Shown here: piece by piece, positions 44,786 to 55,842 of the stretch
Layout of the letters: each line of letters starts with the position of its first letter
Position numbering within the stretch: the first letter of the stretch is position 1
DNA from: Acestrorhynchus altus
Taxonomy: Eukaryota > Chordata > Actinopteri > Characiformes > Acestrorhynchidae
Assembly (NCBI GenBank): GCA_034509495.1
Contig: CM067524.1
Span: forward strand, 683,567-747,566
Direction of reading: 5' to 3'
DNA: 64,000 nt
Notes under the pieces: model-generated
What the model was told of the DNA's origin: nothing
Database searches by the model: none
The model's input: only the letters and a program-made list of their open reading frames with translations
Made by a program: the position numbers and the translations under genes

Positions 44786-46850
44786 CACAAAGAGGTTCCT
44801 TACAAATCTACAGGTTATGGAAAGTATTTTAAACATGGTTGTTCATTGTTTTTCATTTCGATTTGAGAATCTGACCACTAATGAAAGGTCTATAGCCTAG
44901 GTCTTCAGACCTTGAGTTTCTATCCCTTGATTTTGTAATCCTTGGTAGATGTAAAACTACATGTCCAATCAATTGCATTATCTGTCCCCTTAAATTCCAA
45001 AACAACCAAAATCCAGGACTTTAAACTGGATTCAAGGTCCAGATTTGAAGACTTGGCTTCTAGAGGATAGCCAAACTGTATCAACAGATGAGCTACAGTT
45101 TCTAACTCAACAGTAAAGTGGTGCTTATAAAGAGGCTGTGAAATATAGGGATGGTTTCTCAGCCTAGTCCTGGTCTACAGTGTATTTTCAGTGGATCTTC
45201 ATTCGGGATACTAATCTGTGCACAATGTGCACAGTCTGGTTTTAAGAGAAGATGGAGAACACTGCAATCTTCCCAGGCTTTGTGACAAGGTTCTGTCTTT
45301 TTGCCATTTTTCTTGTGTTCTGTTCACTTGAGTGCCAATAAACATCTGTGCAAAACTCTTTGATGTTCTTACTTTTGCTTGCAATCTTTTTTTTTTTTTT
45401 TTTTGGGTTTTGTAGTGGCAGTGGCAGTCCCGCTTAAACCACATGAGAAAAAAGCGATGTCTAAACAAAGCCATATACTGATCAGGTGCAACACAGGGCT
45501 AGAAGATGACTAACACAAACTGTATGGAAAGTAGAGCAGCAGTGTCTAAAAGAGTGGACATTGTTTACACATTCTGATCCACAAAATTTCTGGTTGGACA
45601 TTTCTCAGGAAGAGGGAAAAATCTTGAATTTCAATGGAAGTCAATGTTAAAAGGTTTTATTCCTAGTTATTTTAGAGCATTTCTATTTGATTCTTCACTG
45701 TAAAACTTTGACAAGTATTCTGTGTGACTGATGTCATCTATGGAAATGCACACGGTTCCCACTTGCAGGCAGTTGCTGTTGTTTCGATGGCATTGCATGT
45801 GGTTGCTGTTATATTTCTAGTGAGTTGCTATGATGGCTCAGATTGTTGCATAGATGGTGCCAAGTGATTGCTGTGGTACCCCGTTTGGTTGGTTGGGTGT
45901 TTGTAGTGTATTTGTTTCCATGTTACACTGGAAAGGTGTTTTGCACTCCATTTAGAAACAGTGTCTGATCAAATGCTGTATACAAGCTAGAATCAGACAA
46001 TCAGACAACAATCTGGTGTTCATATGTCAGGGTGAGACAGCAGGGTGAGAGGGTCCAACCGAAGATTTCAGATTGTTTCAAATGTGTGGTACCACTGTAG
46101 TTCTTTAGTACCAGAGTCCTGCAAAGCCAAAATGTCTCAATACACACAAACAGACACTTTCCAGCATCAATATGAGATATCACAACAAAATATTCAGCAG
46201 GTCAATATTCAAAATAGTTTATTTATTTAAACATAAACTGAACTGTATAAATATAATAAACCTATTTATACAAAACACTAACACACTCCTTTCTGAAGGT
46301 GAAAGAATGATGAACACTGGCTCTTCTGCTTTATATGGAAGCTGTGTAATTAATGCAGGACTCCGTCGGGCTTCACACTGTGCTACGTGGCGTCACGTTA
46401 CTATACAAATGAGCTGCCCCCAATCAACCAGTGTTTGCTGCCATCCTGATCAATCACAGCTCCCAGAGAAGCGTATGTGTGTTTACCTCAGTGAAGAGAT
46501 TCCTGTAAAAAAGGAAAGAATTGTGGTTAAAATAATAGAAAACTTTAACCATACAGTTCAGTTCTAGATGTCAACTGATCCGGGCCCAGTTGCACAAAAG
46601 CCTGGTAGTACTTGAACAGTTGAACTGGTAGAGAGAGTGTATAATGTACTGCTCGCTCAACCTCTTAAGAAATTCTCACTCTTGGTAACCTAGTCCCGGT
46701 CAGTGCGGAATCATTATTGATGAAGTGATGGTCCTCAAATGCAACTACACTGAACTGCTCAGCAGGTTCTAGATCAGAGGTCACCAACCCTGCAGATCTC
46801 TGTTCCTGATCAAACCTTCATTTCAACAACCGCAGAATGCGTTCATCTTA
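44786..46850. other. Intergenic between JMJD4 and IBA57, no coding gene seen
   Basis: Contains an AATAAA at 45337-45342, a poly-T run at 45387-45404, a fragment of the palindromic MITE near 45485-45600 (AGATGACTAACACAAACTG, TCTAAAAGAGTGGACA) and a copy of CAATGGAAGTCAATGT at about 45629. The part 46250-46560 is unique and of normal GC, but has no frame I recognise. Confidence 0.5.
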
Positions 46851-47480
46851 ACCTTTAGAACTCTAGGCCAGTTTCTGTGGTTTGATGTACTTTTATTGCC
46901 CCAAAAAATAGTGCATTTATAAGAGACAATGACGTCAGATATTATTTTCAGGAGATCCTAGACTAGAAGTTTGTCTTCGTTCGTACATGTTGAAACATTT
47001 ACTTGCAACTACAATTTATCATCCAGAGTCGTTTTGAGCTGGAATTTACAATCACTTTGATTAGTTATTTGTAGATTTACAAGGATATCTATAATAAGGT
47101 CTTTACATTATTAGTATTTACATTAAAATGTCATTTATTATTTATGTATCAGCATTATCCCTTCTCTATTATCCAATATCTGGGTCAGTGATGTCATCAA
47201 CCCCGCCCCTCTCTCTGATCAGTCAGACTGTATGCAAATTGAGCATCAGCCCCGCCCCCTCTCTCTGATCAGTCAGAGTCTGTATGCAGGTTGAGCATAA
47301 GCCCCGCCCCCTCTCTGATCAGATTCTGTATGCAAATTGAGCATGGACAGAGCAGTAAACATGCACCTGAAGTTACTTTGGCTTTTAAACTGAGCTGAAT
47401 TACTGATAATTCAACACAAGCCTTATAATGTGTTATGATAGGTGTATCATATGTATGTCTGTAGGTTGCACTGATCCTGA
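46850..47480 (-). mobile_element. Foldback-type element copy with 3 GC-box units
   Basis: Begins with TTTAGAACTCTAGGCCAGTTT, runs through the inverted-arm phrases and a core of three CCGCCCC units (about 47203-47330), then AGCAGTAAACATGCACCTGA. Close to the 3' end of IBA57. Confidence 0.75.
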
Positions 47481-47592
47481 GATATGAAGCCTAGAAAACA
47501 CAGAAGTGAGAGAAGTGTCGATCTCAGGTTGTAAGAGTTAAAACACTGAATTCTGCAGAGAACTTAAGAGACAGTAATTCATGACTCATCGC

Positions 47593-47598
47593 TTTATT
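47593..47598 (-). terminator. Probable IBA57 poly(A) signal
   Basis: The minus strand reads AATAAAGC about 55 nt after the IBA57 stop codon. Confidence 0.55.
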
Positions 47599-47651
47599 CA
47601 TTCTGTGTGAAATCATGCAGTTCTAACCCACCTGTTTCCAGTGTTAGTGGT

Positions 47652-50600
47652 TTATTTTTTACTATCCTTTGGCCACCAGTCTGGCACAGAGGCGTGTACC
47701 GTCACAGCAGTGTGTGTTGAGGATTGAAGTGTGAGTGTGTCTTTAGTGTGTGCAAGTCGGACAAGGCCGAGTCCCAGGTGACCCAGCCCGGCCCTTAGTT
47801 TTCCTGCAGGTTTCCCCCCGGCAGACTCCAGAGTGCCCCCTGCCTGCAGGTCCTCAGCAGGGACAGACAGCCTGAGGGGCAACAAGCGTTTGCGGATGAC
47901 GCCGGTGTGGTGCGTGCGGGCTGTCAGTTCCTGCCCAATGTAGCAGCCTTTACTGAAGCTGATCCCATTCATGAACACCAGGTTGGATTCAAGTGGCAGA
48001 GCCTCACCTGGAGGTAGATCGCTCACTCCCTCTGGCAACCCTGAGAGAAGAAACACACAGCTGAAATCCTGCTCAAATCTGATTTTCTGAGACAAAATAC
48101 CCAAGATACAATGAATATATTCAACATGCAGCATTAATATATTTCGACACTGTCACACAAATACCAGAGAGCATCTCTGTCCTCTCTCTATGGTAGTAGG
48201 ATGCTGCGTAGCAGCAGTTTGATATGGTGTGGTGGAGCTGCTTCATGTGTGTTACCCTTCAATTGCATCAGAAGCACTGGTAGAATTGTGTAATACTGAG
48301 GGGAGTTCTAAGTAGAGTGGGGACTCAGAAATTACAAAACTGGAGAGGACACAGACAGACCTACAAGTGTAGGTTCTGATCAGGGCTTTGTATTGAAATT
48401 TAGTCCATTTATGGGATCATCATAGAGCTAGAGAAGGTAGTAACATTCATTTTTGTGAGTTGTTGTTACCAACAGTAGCCCTCTTTGGCCTTATTTCCAC
48501 TGCAGGGCCAAATGGTTACTAAAGATCTCAGCATCCAATGTTCTCCATGATTCAGGCTTCGGTTATCATGTCATGCACATGGAAGCTGGGCAAACTCTGC
48601 ATATGAAGACACTACATGATAAATAGATGGTAAGTAAAAACACTCAATGTTTTGAACTCATGGAGAGAAATCAGAAAACACTCACTAGAAATCCAGAAGG
48701 CCATTCTGGGTAATTACCACACTCACAAACTTCATTTTGCAGGAAGTATGCTACGTATGTTAAGGATATGCCAAGCCATTCTGAACTAGTATCGACCTCT
48801 TTCTTCTCCTTAATCAGGGCCAGGAAAGGCATACGGTCTCAATCATGTGACAGCTGCTGTTGTTGCAAGTGTCCAATCTAAAATAAATAAGGCATAACTC
48901 ATAACTCATAATAATTTGATTATTTCTGCTAATAATCAAATGTTTCAAAAGCAACCTTAGTGGCTAGAGAAGTGAAATCCTCATCCCTCCAAACTGCTTC
49001 GTTCTTTACTCTGACAAGCCGATAATTCACAGCTGATGTGGCTAACCTACTGAAGTCGTAATTCATCTGTTTGAATTGTGTAATCTAATCAGAGTTGTCT
49101 GAAAATTGACAACTTCGGTATGGAGCACCATTGAAGCACAGTTAATGAAGAGCTATAGTCAGGTTAGGTACATTTGGCCGTGTGGAAAAGCCATATAACA
49201 GCAACCCTCCATGCTTAGAACCGTTCGGCCCTGCAGTGGAAAAGAGGCCTTTTTATTTTCATTCTGGTTCCTGGAAGTAGTTTTGTGTCTGAAGGTAAGT
49301 GTAACCATACCGATTGTATATCGATGTCTGTGGTACTGTTCAGTGTCTCCAGTCTCACAATCACTGATGAGTTCTATAGGGTTTCCTGTGCTCCCTGTGA
49401 TCATCCTCCAGCCCATCAAGTCTGTCCGTGGGTCCTCCACCAGAACCAGAGGACTGCCAGCTCCAGTGAGCCGGGGCTGCAGGTCCTGAGTGGAGTGTGT
49501 TTCCCGGGGAAGTAGAGCCCACAGCGAGAGATCGGCACGAGAGTTCACCATGACCTCACGCCGGATCTTGTACACCTTCAGGTGCCGAGTCATGGAGTCC
49601 AGAACCGACGCATCACACTCCAGCAGAACCCCACTCTGAGCTCCTGAGGGCTCTCTAAGACTGTAAAACACCAGACATCAAACACAGAAGTCAGAAAACT
49701 TGTTATCCAGCCTATTTTAGATTGAGAACATGTGAGAAGTTTTGAGTGTGGACCCCTCCCTCTACAATCTGCACCCCTGGGAGAGAGAGAAGCCCCGTGC
49801 AGAGAAAAGATAAGAGTGCTTACAGTGTAACCCACCCTTCACCTTCAGTCAGTGTGAACTGGAGGGGGTAATATCTGTGAATATCCGGGAAGTTCTCTGA
49901 GCCAGCAGACCATTCTCTCAACATTAACGGTTAAGGATGTGATGGAACGACTTCATTGACTATTTAAGCAAATACTGGATTGTGCTCTCCATCACTGTGT
50001 GTCCCTTAGGAACTGGCAGGACATGACTTTAGTGCTCTTGAGCTGCTCTCTAGGCACTGTGGATAGGGCTGCCCACCACTCTGGGCACAGGTGCTCACTG
50101 TCTCCTAGTGTGTATTCACTAGTGTGTATTCACTAGTGTGTGTGTGTGTGCATCACTGTGTGTGGATGGGTTAAATGTGAAGGACTAATTACCCTGTGTG
50201 CAGCGCAGTGGCTCTATGTACTTTACCTGATATAAGACAATCTTATCTAAACAAAATATCCTACATCAATAAAACAGAACCATAAACACAGTGGACATCG
50301 GGTCCATATATTGTACCATAAATCGATATTGTATAGATCGTGACAGGCCCAGTTTTTACCTTTCATAACATGATGATACAACATGTACACCTGATCTCAT
50401 CTGGGTTCCCCTGACCTCACCTGGGCTCATCTGATCTCATCTGGGTTCACCTGACTTCACCTGATTTCATCTACGTTCACCTGACCTCACCTGATTTCAT
50501 CTGCGTTCACCTGATCTCACCTGATTTCATCTGCGTTCACCTGACCTTACCTGGTCTCATCTGGGTTCACCTGACCTCACCTGGGCTCATCTGGGTTCAC

Positions 50601-51021
50601 CTGACCTCACCTGGGCTCACCTGATCTCATCTGGGTTCACCTGACCTCACCTGGGCTCATCTGGGTTCACCTGACCTCACCTGGGCTCTCCTGATATCAT
50701 CTGGGCTCACCTGTAGATGATGACGTCATACAGGGTCCTGCCCTGGACGTTGAGCATGTGCGCGTACAGAGCTTGTTGCTGATCCTCCTGTAGCAGCTTC
50801 ATGTCGTGGGTGGTGATGCCCTGGAGGAAGGAGAAGCAGTCGGGGCCCCGGAGGTGCAGCAGGGCGCGGGGCAGTCTGAAGCAGCTCAGCCGGGCTGCTC
50901 CGGCCGGCTCTCCGCTGGAGGAGCTGACCCGCCGCACAGGCGCTGCAGGTCGGCTCAGCCCGCACAGCCAGCCCGGCCGAACCGCCCGAACCGCCCGAAC
51001 CATCACACCCGCTCCGACCAT
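47652..51021 (-). CDS. iba57: IBA57, mitochondrial iron-sulfur cluster assembly factor, 3 exons
   Basis: Exons 51021-50711, 49660-49311 and 48040-47652 (311, 350 and 389 nt) give an intact 349-residue frame with AG/GT borders; human IBA57 is 356 residues. The first about 36 residues contain many Arg and no acidic residue (MVGAGVMVRAVRAVRPGWLC), fitting a mitochondrial presequence. The folate-binding YgfZ/GcvT-like fold follows: RLPRALLHLRGPDCFSFLQG, NVQGRTLYDVIIY, HRHRYTIGLPEGVSDLPPGE and the signature KGCYIGQE at residues 251-258, whose Cys253 is the conserved family cysteine. In the family it works with ISCA1/ISCA2 in late [4Fe-4S] insertion into enzymes such as lipoate synthase and aconitase. 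I chose ATG 51021; a second in-frame ATG at 51003 is possible. Exon 1 is GC-rich and flanked on both sides by minisatellites. Confidence 0.95.
49995..50230 (+). mobile_element. tRNA-derived SINE, 5'-truncated, in IBA57 intron 1
   Basis: GGATAGGGCTGCCCACCACTC, TCCTAGTGTGTATTCACTAG and TGTGTGTGGATGGGTTAAATG match the body of the SINE at 25355-25620. The tRNA head is missing. Antisense to IBA57. Confidence 0.75.
50391..50710. repeat. 10-bp minisatellite, 32 units, abutting the IBA57 exon-1 donor
   Basis: Every unit is a 10-mer of the type CTGACCTCAC, CTGGGCTCAT or CTGGGTTCAC, in strict 10-bp register from 50391 to 50710. The last unit (50701-50710) is itself the GTGAG of the exon-1 splice donor. 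On the coding strand the array therefore reads CAGGTGAG at eight further places and CAGGTGAA at many others. Confidence 0.95.
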
Positions 51022-51125
51022 CACAAACCATAAACACAGTGGAGCCGATAGAGCCTCCGCGGAGCTCCGCCCTCTTTTCGGGTTCCTACTCTAGAGTCTT
51101 CTGCAGCGCCCCCACAGGCACAGTG
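51022..51125 (-). promoter_or_regulatory. IBA57 probable promoter and 5' UTR
   Basis: Only about 100 bp separate the start codon from the upstream minisatellite. GC-rich, with a CGATAGAGCCTCCGCGGAGCT patch (a CTCCGCGGAG palindrome) and no TATA box. Extent unknown. Confidence 0.4.
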
Positions 51126-51129
51126 CTGT

Positions 51130-51466
51130 ATTACACTGCACTCGCATTACAGCACACTGACTGACCCACAGGCTGACTGACCCACAGGCTGATTGAGCCA
51201 CACACTGACTGAGCCACACACTGACTGAGCCACACACTGACTGAGCCACACAATGACTGAGCCACACAATGACTGTCCCACAGTCTGGCTGTCCCACACA
51301 CTGACTGACCCAGACCGACTGACCCACAGGCTGACTGACCCACACATTGACTGAGAGAGAGAGACTGACTGACCCACACACTGACTGACAGAGAGAGACT
51401 GACTGACCCACAGGCTGACTGACCCCCAGACTGACTGAGAGAGACAGAGAGACAGACTGTCCCACT

Positions 51467-51518
<52 letters not shown>

Positions 51519-51605
51519 AAGAGACTGACAGACTGTCCCACTGACTGACTGACCCACAGACTGACGGAGAAAGAGAGAGACAGACAGACAGACAACTGTT
51601 ATAGA
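51130..51605. repeat. CTGACTGACCCACAG / GAGA minisatellite upstream of IBA57
   Basis: Units of 14-18 bp (GACTGACCCACAGGCT, CTGACTGAGCCACACA) interspersed with (GA)n and (CAGA)n runs, the longest (GA)n at 51470-51500. The three overlapping Ser/Val/Cys-rich frames on the minus strand (142-163 codons) are products of the repeat. Confidence 0.9.
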
Positions 51606-52004
51606 TGGATGGATGGTTGGTTGGTCTAGATTACCCATGGTTTATCGTGGCCCGCAGGACTAATTTGCAGACCATGGTCAAAGCCCAAGTAACTCATGTC
51701 TGTACTTTACTAAGGCAACAAATGAATGTGCTTATCATGATTCTGAAACACTGTTTAATGTTTAAGTGTGTGGTTTGGGACACAGCCCTGCCAAACCAAA
51801 ACATCAGTCAGGAGTTAAAGCACAGAAACGTGGGCAAATGTGGGCAGGATTGACACAAGTGTTTGTGGTCGTGGATAAGTGTCACTTGTGTTTGGGTGCA
51901 GGTATTAAAAATCAAGCATATGCAGACTTCTGATCTGTACAGAAGCCATCAGAAGAAAACCTTACATGCAATCTTATTCCATTAGTCTGAAGTCTGAAAA
52001 AAGT
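51606..52004. other. Intergenic, no gene seen
   Basis: Unique-looking apart from ATCAGAAGAAAACCTTACATG at about 51949, which resembles the Tc1 relic phrase at 28169. Confidence 0.45.
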
Positions 52005-53220
52005 ATATACACCAATTAGCCATAACATTAATACCACTAACAGATGAAGTGAAAACCACTGATTATCTTTTGTGTCTCATGGCTCCTGTCAAGGAGTAGA
52101 TATATTAGGCAGTAATTGAACATATTCAAACATTTCTTTGTAAGTTGCTTGGTTTATTGAAGAATGTTTGACCAGATTCATTTAAACTATTCAAAATCAT
52201 GTTTCTTCATGCAAGTCTACGTTTTAATGGACAGACATTTCCTAGCATTGATCTGTAGAAGAGGTATAGCTCAGCTGAGTGGTTTCTTTTTTTAGAATGA
52301 TTGCTACAGAGTTTAGCAAAAGCAATACTGGCAAAAAGTCCACTGGTTCTTTTCACACGACAAGTTTAATGATCATAGGGTCGGTGAAAGGCTTAGATTT
52401 CTGACAGCTATACTTTTGTGTCTAATGTAAAGAATCTGGAAAAGGTCTTTGTACTTCGTAGTGTTAAGAGTCTTTCCAAAGATTCTTATTGGTGTAACAC
52501 AGCATAGTTGCCCACACAGGGAATCAAACCCACATGGTGTGGTGACTCACTGGTGGTGTTAACTGTTGCACCACACCAACCACAGAGCAGCTATTATGTG
52601 GGTGGTGGGTCATTCTCAGCACTGCAGTGTCACTGGTGGTGGTGTGTTAGTGTGTGTTGCTGGTACGAGTGGATCAGACAAGCAGTGCTGTTGTAGTTTT
52701 TAAACACTGTGTCCACTCACTGTCCACTATATTAGACTCCTACTGAGTGTCTCCACCTTGTAGATGTAAAGTCAGAGACAGAAGCTCATGTGTTTCAGCA
52801 CAGTTTGTGTTGGTCGTCCTCTAGTCCTTCATCAGTGTTCACAGGACGCTGCCCACAGGATGCTGTCGGCTGGATATTTTGGGTTGGTGGATTTTTCTCA
52901 GTCCAGCAGTGACACTGAGGGGTTTAAATACTCCAGTAGCACTGCTGCATCTGATCCACTCGTACCAGCACATCACACACTAACACACCACCACCATGTC
53001 AGTGTGACTGCAGTGCTGAGAATGACCCACCACCCACATAATAGCTGCTCTGTGGTGGTCCTTTGGGGTCCTGAATAGAATAAAGTCTGCAGAGAAACAG
53101 ATGAACTACAGTCTGGAATTATAGAACTACAAAGTGCTCCTGTATGATCAGAGGAGCTAATATAATGGAAAGTGAGGGTAGAAACAAGGAGGTGGACATA
53201 ATGTTATGGTTGATCATATG
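52005..53220. mobile_element. Composite Tc1-like/MITE element
   Basis: Left end ACCAATTAGCCATAACATTA (about 52010) and right end CATAATGTTATGGTTGATCA (about 53195) are terminal inverted repeats. Inside, 52575-53085 is the palindromic MITE core with inverted halves (AGCAGCTATTATGTGGGTGG against CCACCCACATAATAGCTGCT), and 53100-53190 carries the extension ACTACAGTCTGGAATTATAG. No transposase is encoded. Confidence 0.75.
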
Positions 53221-53419
53221 TTCCTAGTTGGGTTTCAAAAATTGCTATTCTGGCAGACATTATTGAGCTGGTCCCTTTACCATTCTTGCAAATTGTACAA
53301 GCAGTACACTTAGTACAATATATTTTATTAAAAAATGGGCTCATTCAGAATGAACTACTTACAGGTAAAAACAACTAATTATGTATTTTTTTCTATCAAT
53401 TCATGCAGTTATTGTCTTC
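53221..53419. other. Spacer, no gene
   Basis: AT-rich, nothing recognised. Confidence 0.5.
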
Positions 53420-54010
53420 TGAAAGTACTGATATCCCCATTATACTCAAAAAAAGCATAAAATATTGTCATACTTTTGCCTACATCTATGTAAATGCACT
53501 GTATGTATAAAAGGAATCAAGCAAATGCAATGGTGTTGTGGCAGGCTGTCATGAAGTCACTCATAATGGTAGCGGATGATAATGATCATCTTCTGTAATA
53601 AGTCCTGCTTTTGACTTTGTGGAGACAACTATGAGTCCTTGTGTGGAGGCACAGTATTCAGCACGAAGATAGTTTGTCACATGTCCAGAAGGCCGGGTGT
53701 CATTTTGTGGGTGCAATTTCAAGGCCAGATCACTTTTAGTCTTCATTACAGACACTGCAACCAGTGGTCCTATCTTTTCTGAACAGACACTCCAGCGCAC
53801 TATTCCAATAGGATGATGCTCCTCCACATACTGCTGATTTTGCAAGATCTTGACTTTAAGACGCAGATGCTATGCCGTGGTCAGTCTCATCTCCAGACCT
53901 GTCCCTGAAAGAAAATGTGTGGGACGCTCTATCAACACTCCACCCCTACCGCACCATCTGCAGAACTGAGTGAGAACAGTATGTGTAGGTCAATAAATAT
54001 TACCCACATC
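53420..54010 (+). pseudogene. Tc1-like transposase relic A (downstream of zinc-finger gene A)
   Basis: Aligns along its length with 57940-58680: AAAAGCATAAAAT near 53450, TGTGTGGAGGCACAGTATTCAG, GTCCAGAAGGCCGGGTGTCAT, GGATGATGCTCCTCCACATAC and ATCTCCAGACCTGTCCCTGA. The last encodes a decayed 'SPDLSLIENVW' DDE motif. Many stops. Confidence 0.8.
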
Positions 54011-54207
54011 AGTCTAAATGTTTAACCATTTACTGTTTTTTGTAACCTTTATCTTACTTACCAATAGCACTGCAATCCCACCCTTCCCTCTAGGTGCAAC
54101 TGTTTTGCATGGTACAATTTGAGTGTATAAAAAATAGTTGTTAGTAGTTTAGTTTAGATAGTAGTTTAGTGTATATGATAAGACAGATGGTTATGACTAT
54201 AACAATA

Positions 54208-55053
54208 TTAGCAGTTGCTTTCTGGCACATATATTTCATAGTTTTCGACTTCCCTCTTCAGGCATTTGTGTTTCGTTAAAGTACTTAAATTACTGAAATT
54301 TGTTCCGCATTCTGAGCACTGATATGTTTTCTCTCCTGTGTGAATGCGCTGGTGTTGTCGGAGAGTACTCATTTGAGTAAAACTCTTCCTGCACTCTGAG
54401 CAGAAATATGGCTTTTCTCCAGTGTGAATGCGCTGATGTTCTTGGAGTGAACCATGTTGCCTAAAACTCATTCCACATTCTGAGCACTGATATGGTTTCT
54501 CTCCAGTGTGAATGAGCTGGTGCCGTATTAGACTACTCTTTGTATTAAAACTCCTCCCACAGTCTGAGCACTGATATGGTTTCTCTCCTGTGTGAATGCG
54601 TTGGTGTTGTCGTAGATTACTCATTACTGTAAAACTCTTCCCACAGTCTAAGCAATAATATGGCCTTTCTCCGGTGTGAATGCGCTGATGTTCTTGAAGT
54701 GAACCCAGCTGCCTAAAACTTGTTCCACACTCTGAGCACAGATATGGTTTCTCTCCAGTGTGAATATGCTGGTGTAGCCGGAGAGCTTTCATTCCACCAA
54801 AGCTTTTTCCACAATCTGAACAGTAATATGGTTTCTCTCCTGTATGAACCCGCTGGTGTGATTTGAGGTGACTCTGTAGAGTAAAACTCTTCCCACAGTC
54901 TGAGCACTGATACGGCTTCTCTCCTGTATGAATGCGATGGTGTAACTGGAGATGACTTGGCCTAGTAAAACTCTTCCCACACTCTGAGCAGTGGTGGGCT
55001 TTCCTCTTGCTTGTATGATTCTGCATTTGTCTGACAGATGTATCTGAAGACAT
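54208..55053 (-). CDS. C2H2 zinc-finger protein A (8 intact fingers + 1 degenerate)
   Basis: A single terminal exon from the acceptor at 55092 encodes nine tandem fingers of 28 residues with HTGEKPY linkers; helices include RPSHLQLH, LQSHLKSH, MKALRLH, LGSLQEH, MSNLRQH, KSSLIRH, HGSLQEH and MSTLRQH. Finger 9 has CSECGTNF and a TKH but then HKC instead of the second His, so it is broken. The tail ends EVENYEIYVPESNC. The initiator region MMDLLMEPKRSSSP of paralogues B and C is missing through a deletion; the first in-frame ATG in the exon is at 55053 (MSSDTSVRQ), unless a start lies in an upstream exon (the frame stays open to the acceptor). No KRAB, SCAN or BTB domain is visible. Probably a nuclear sequence-specific DNA-binding protein; target unknown. 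Confidence 0.85.
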   Translation of the reverse strand: MSSDTSVRQMQNHTSKRKAHHCSECGKSFTRPSHLQLHHRIHTGEKPYQCSDCGKSFTLQSHLKSHQRVHTGEKPYYCSDCGKSFGGMKALRLHQHIHTGEKPYLCSECGTSFRQLGSLQEHQRIHTGERPYYCLDCGKSFTVMSNLRQHQRIHTGEKPYQCSDCGRSFNTKSSLIRHQLIHTGEKPYQCSECGMSFRQHGSLQEHQRIHTGEKPYFCSECRKSFTQMSTLRQHQRIHTGEKTYQCSECGTNFSNLSTLTKHKCLKREVENYEIYVPESNC

Positions 55054-55204
55054 AGTACATGAGGACAGTTGCACCAGGGTGTCACGTATTTCTGGAAGAA
55101 ACAAGAAAGAAAGTAATTAAAAACTAAATGTGAAAGTATTAGACATTACTGCTTAGAAGAGATAAGGGTTCTTTGATTCTGTGATTTCTATTTTCCAACC
55201 CTAA

Positions 55205-55455
55205 TCCAAAAGATATTAGTATGTTCTGTGAAATATACAATAAAAAAAACAGAATGCAAATTTGTAAATCTTATAGAATCTTATTTTATTCGCAATTGAA
55301 CATTGAAGATATATCAGTTGAGTGTGACATATTTTTTCATTTCATAAAAAAAAAAACATTGAATAATTCATAACTTAGTAGCAACCTTCCCTTTAAAAAG
55401 TTGGGACAGGGCAACAAGAGGCTGGAAAATTAAGTCCTCTTAAGATCAAATTGGT
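55205..55455. mobile_element. Dispersed DNA-element fragment in zinc-finger A intron
   Basis: GCAAATTTGTAAATCTTATAG, TTATTTTATTCGCAATTGAAC and AAAAAGTTGGGACAGGGCAAC follow the order of a fish transposon that I recall. No coding capacity. Confidence 0.55.
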
Positions 55456-55739
55456 GCAAAATAGGTGAAATAGACAGAGGACTTGGAGGCAGAAGCAAGA
55501 AACAGTGATGTATGTGTGTGGCAGTTACGCCAAAGACTAGGATAGACATATCCTCCTAACAGCAAATTAAATACTAGCCAAACTAGGTGATCCAGTTTCC
55601 CCAAGAGTGATCCAAGAATTGCAGTGTAAAAGTATTACATAAAATTCTACTTTATCACTCATTTTACACTCAGAATCCCATTTATTAATTGTTTTTTCTT
55701 TATCTGTTGTAAAATTTTTAGACATGGTAATATGTTTGA

Positions 55740-55752
55740 AAGTGTATGTATA

Positions 55753-55825
<73 letters not shown>

Positions 55826-55842
55826 TATAATATATATATGTA
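55740..55842. repeat. Compound (GT)n/(TA)n microsatellite
   Basis: TGTGTGTGTGTG from about 55754, then a TA run to about 55842 with small interruptions. Confidence 0.95.

Noticed and set aside
51091..51638. Three overlapping Ser/Val/Cys-rich minus-strand frames of 142-163 codons
   Set aside because: All come from the CTGACTGACC/GA minisatellite upstream of IBA57; low complexity in three frames at once.
54713..55085. Frames of 64 and 98 codons inside zinc-finger gene A
   Set aside because: Shadows of the zinc-finger coding sequence in other frames, kept open by its 84-bp period.
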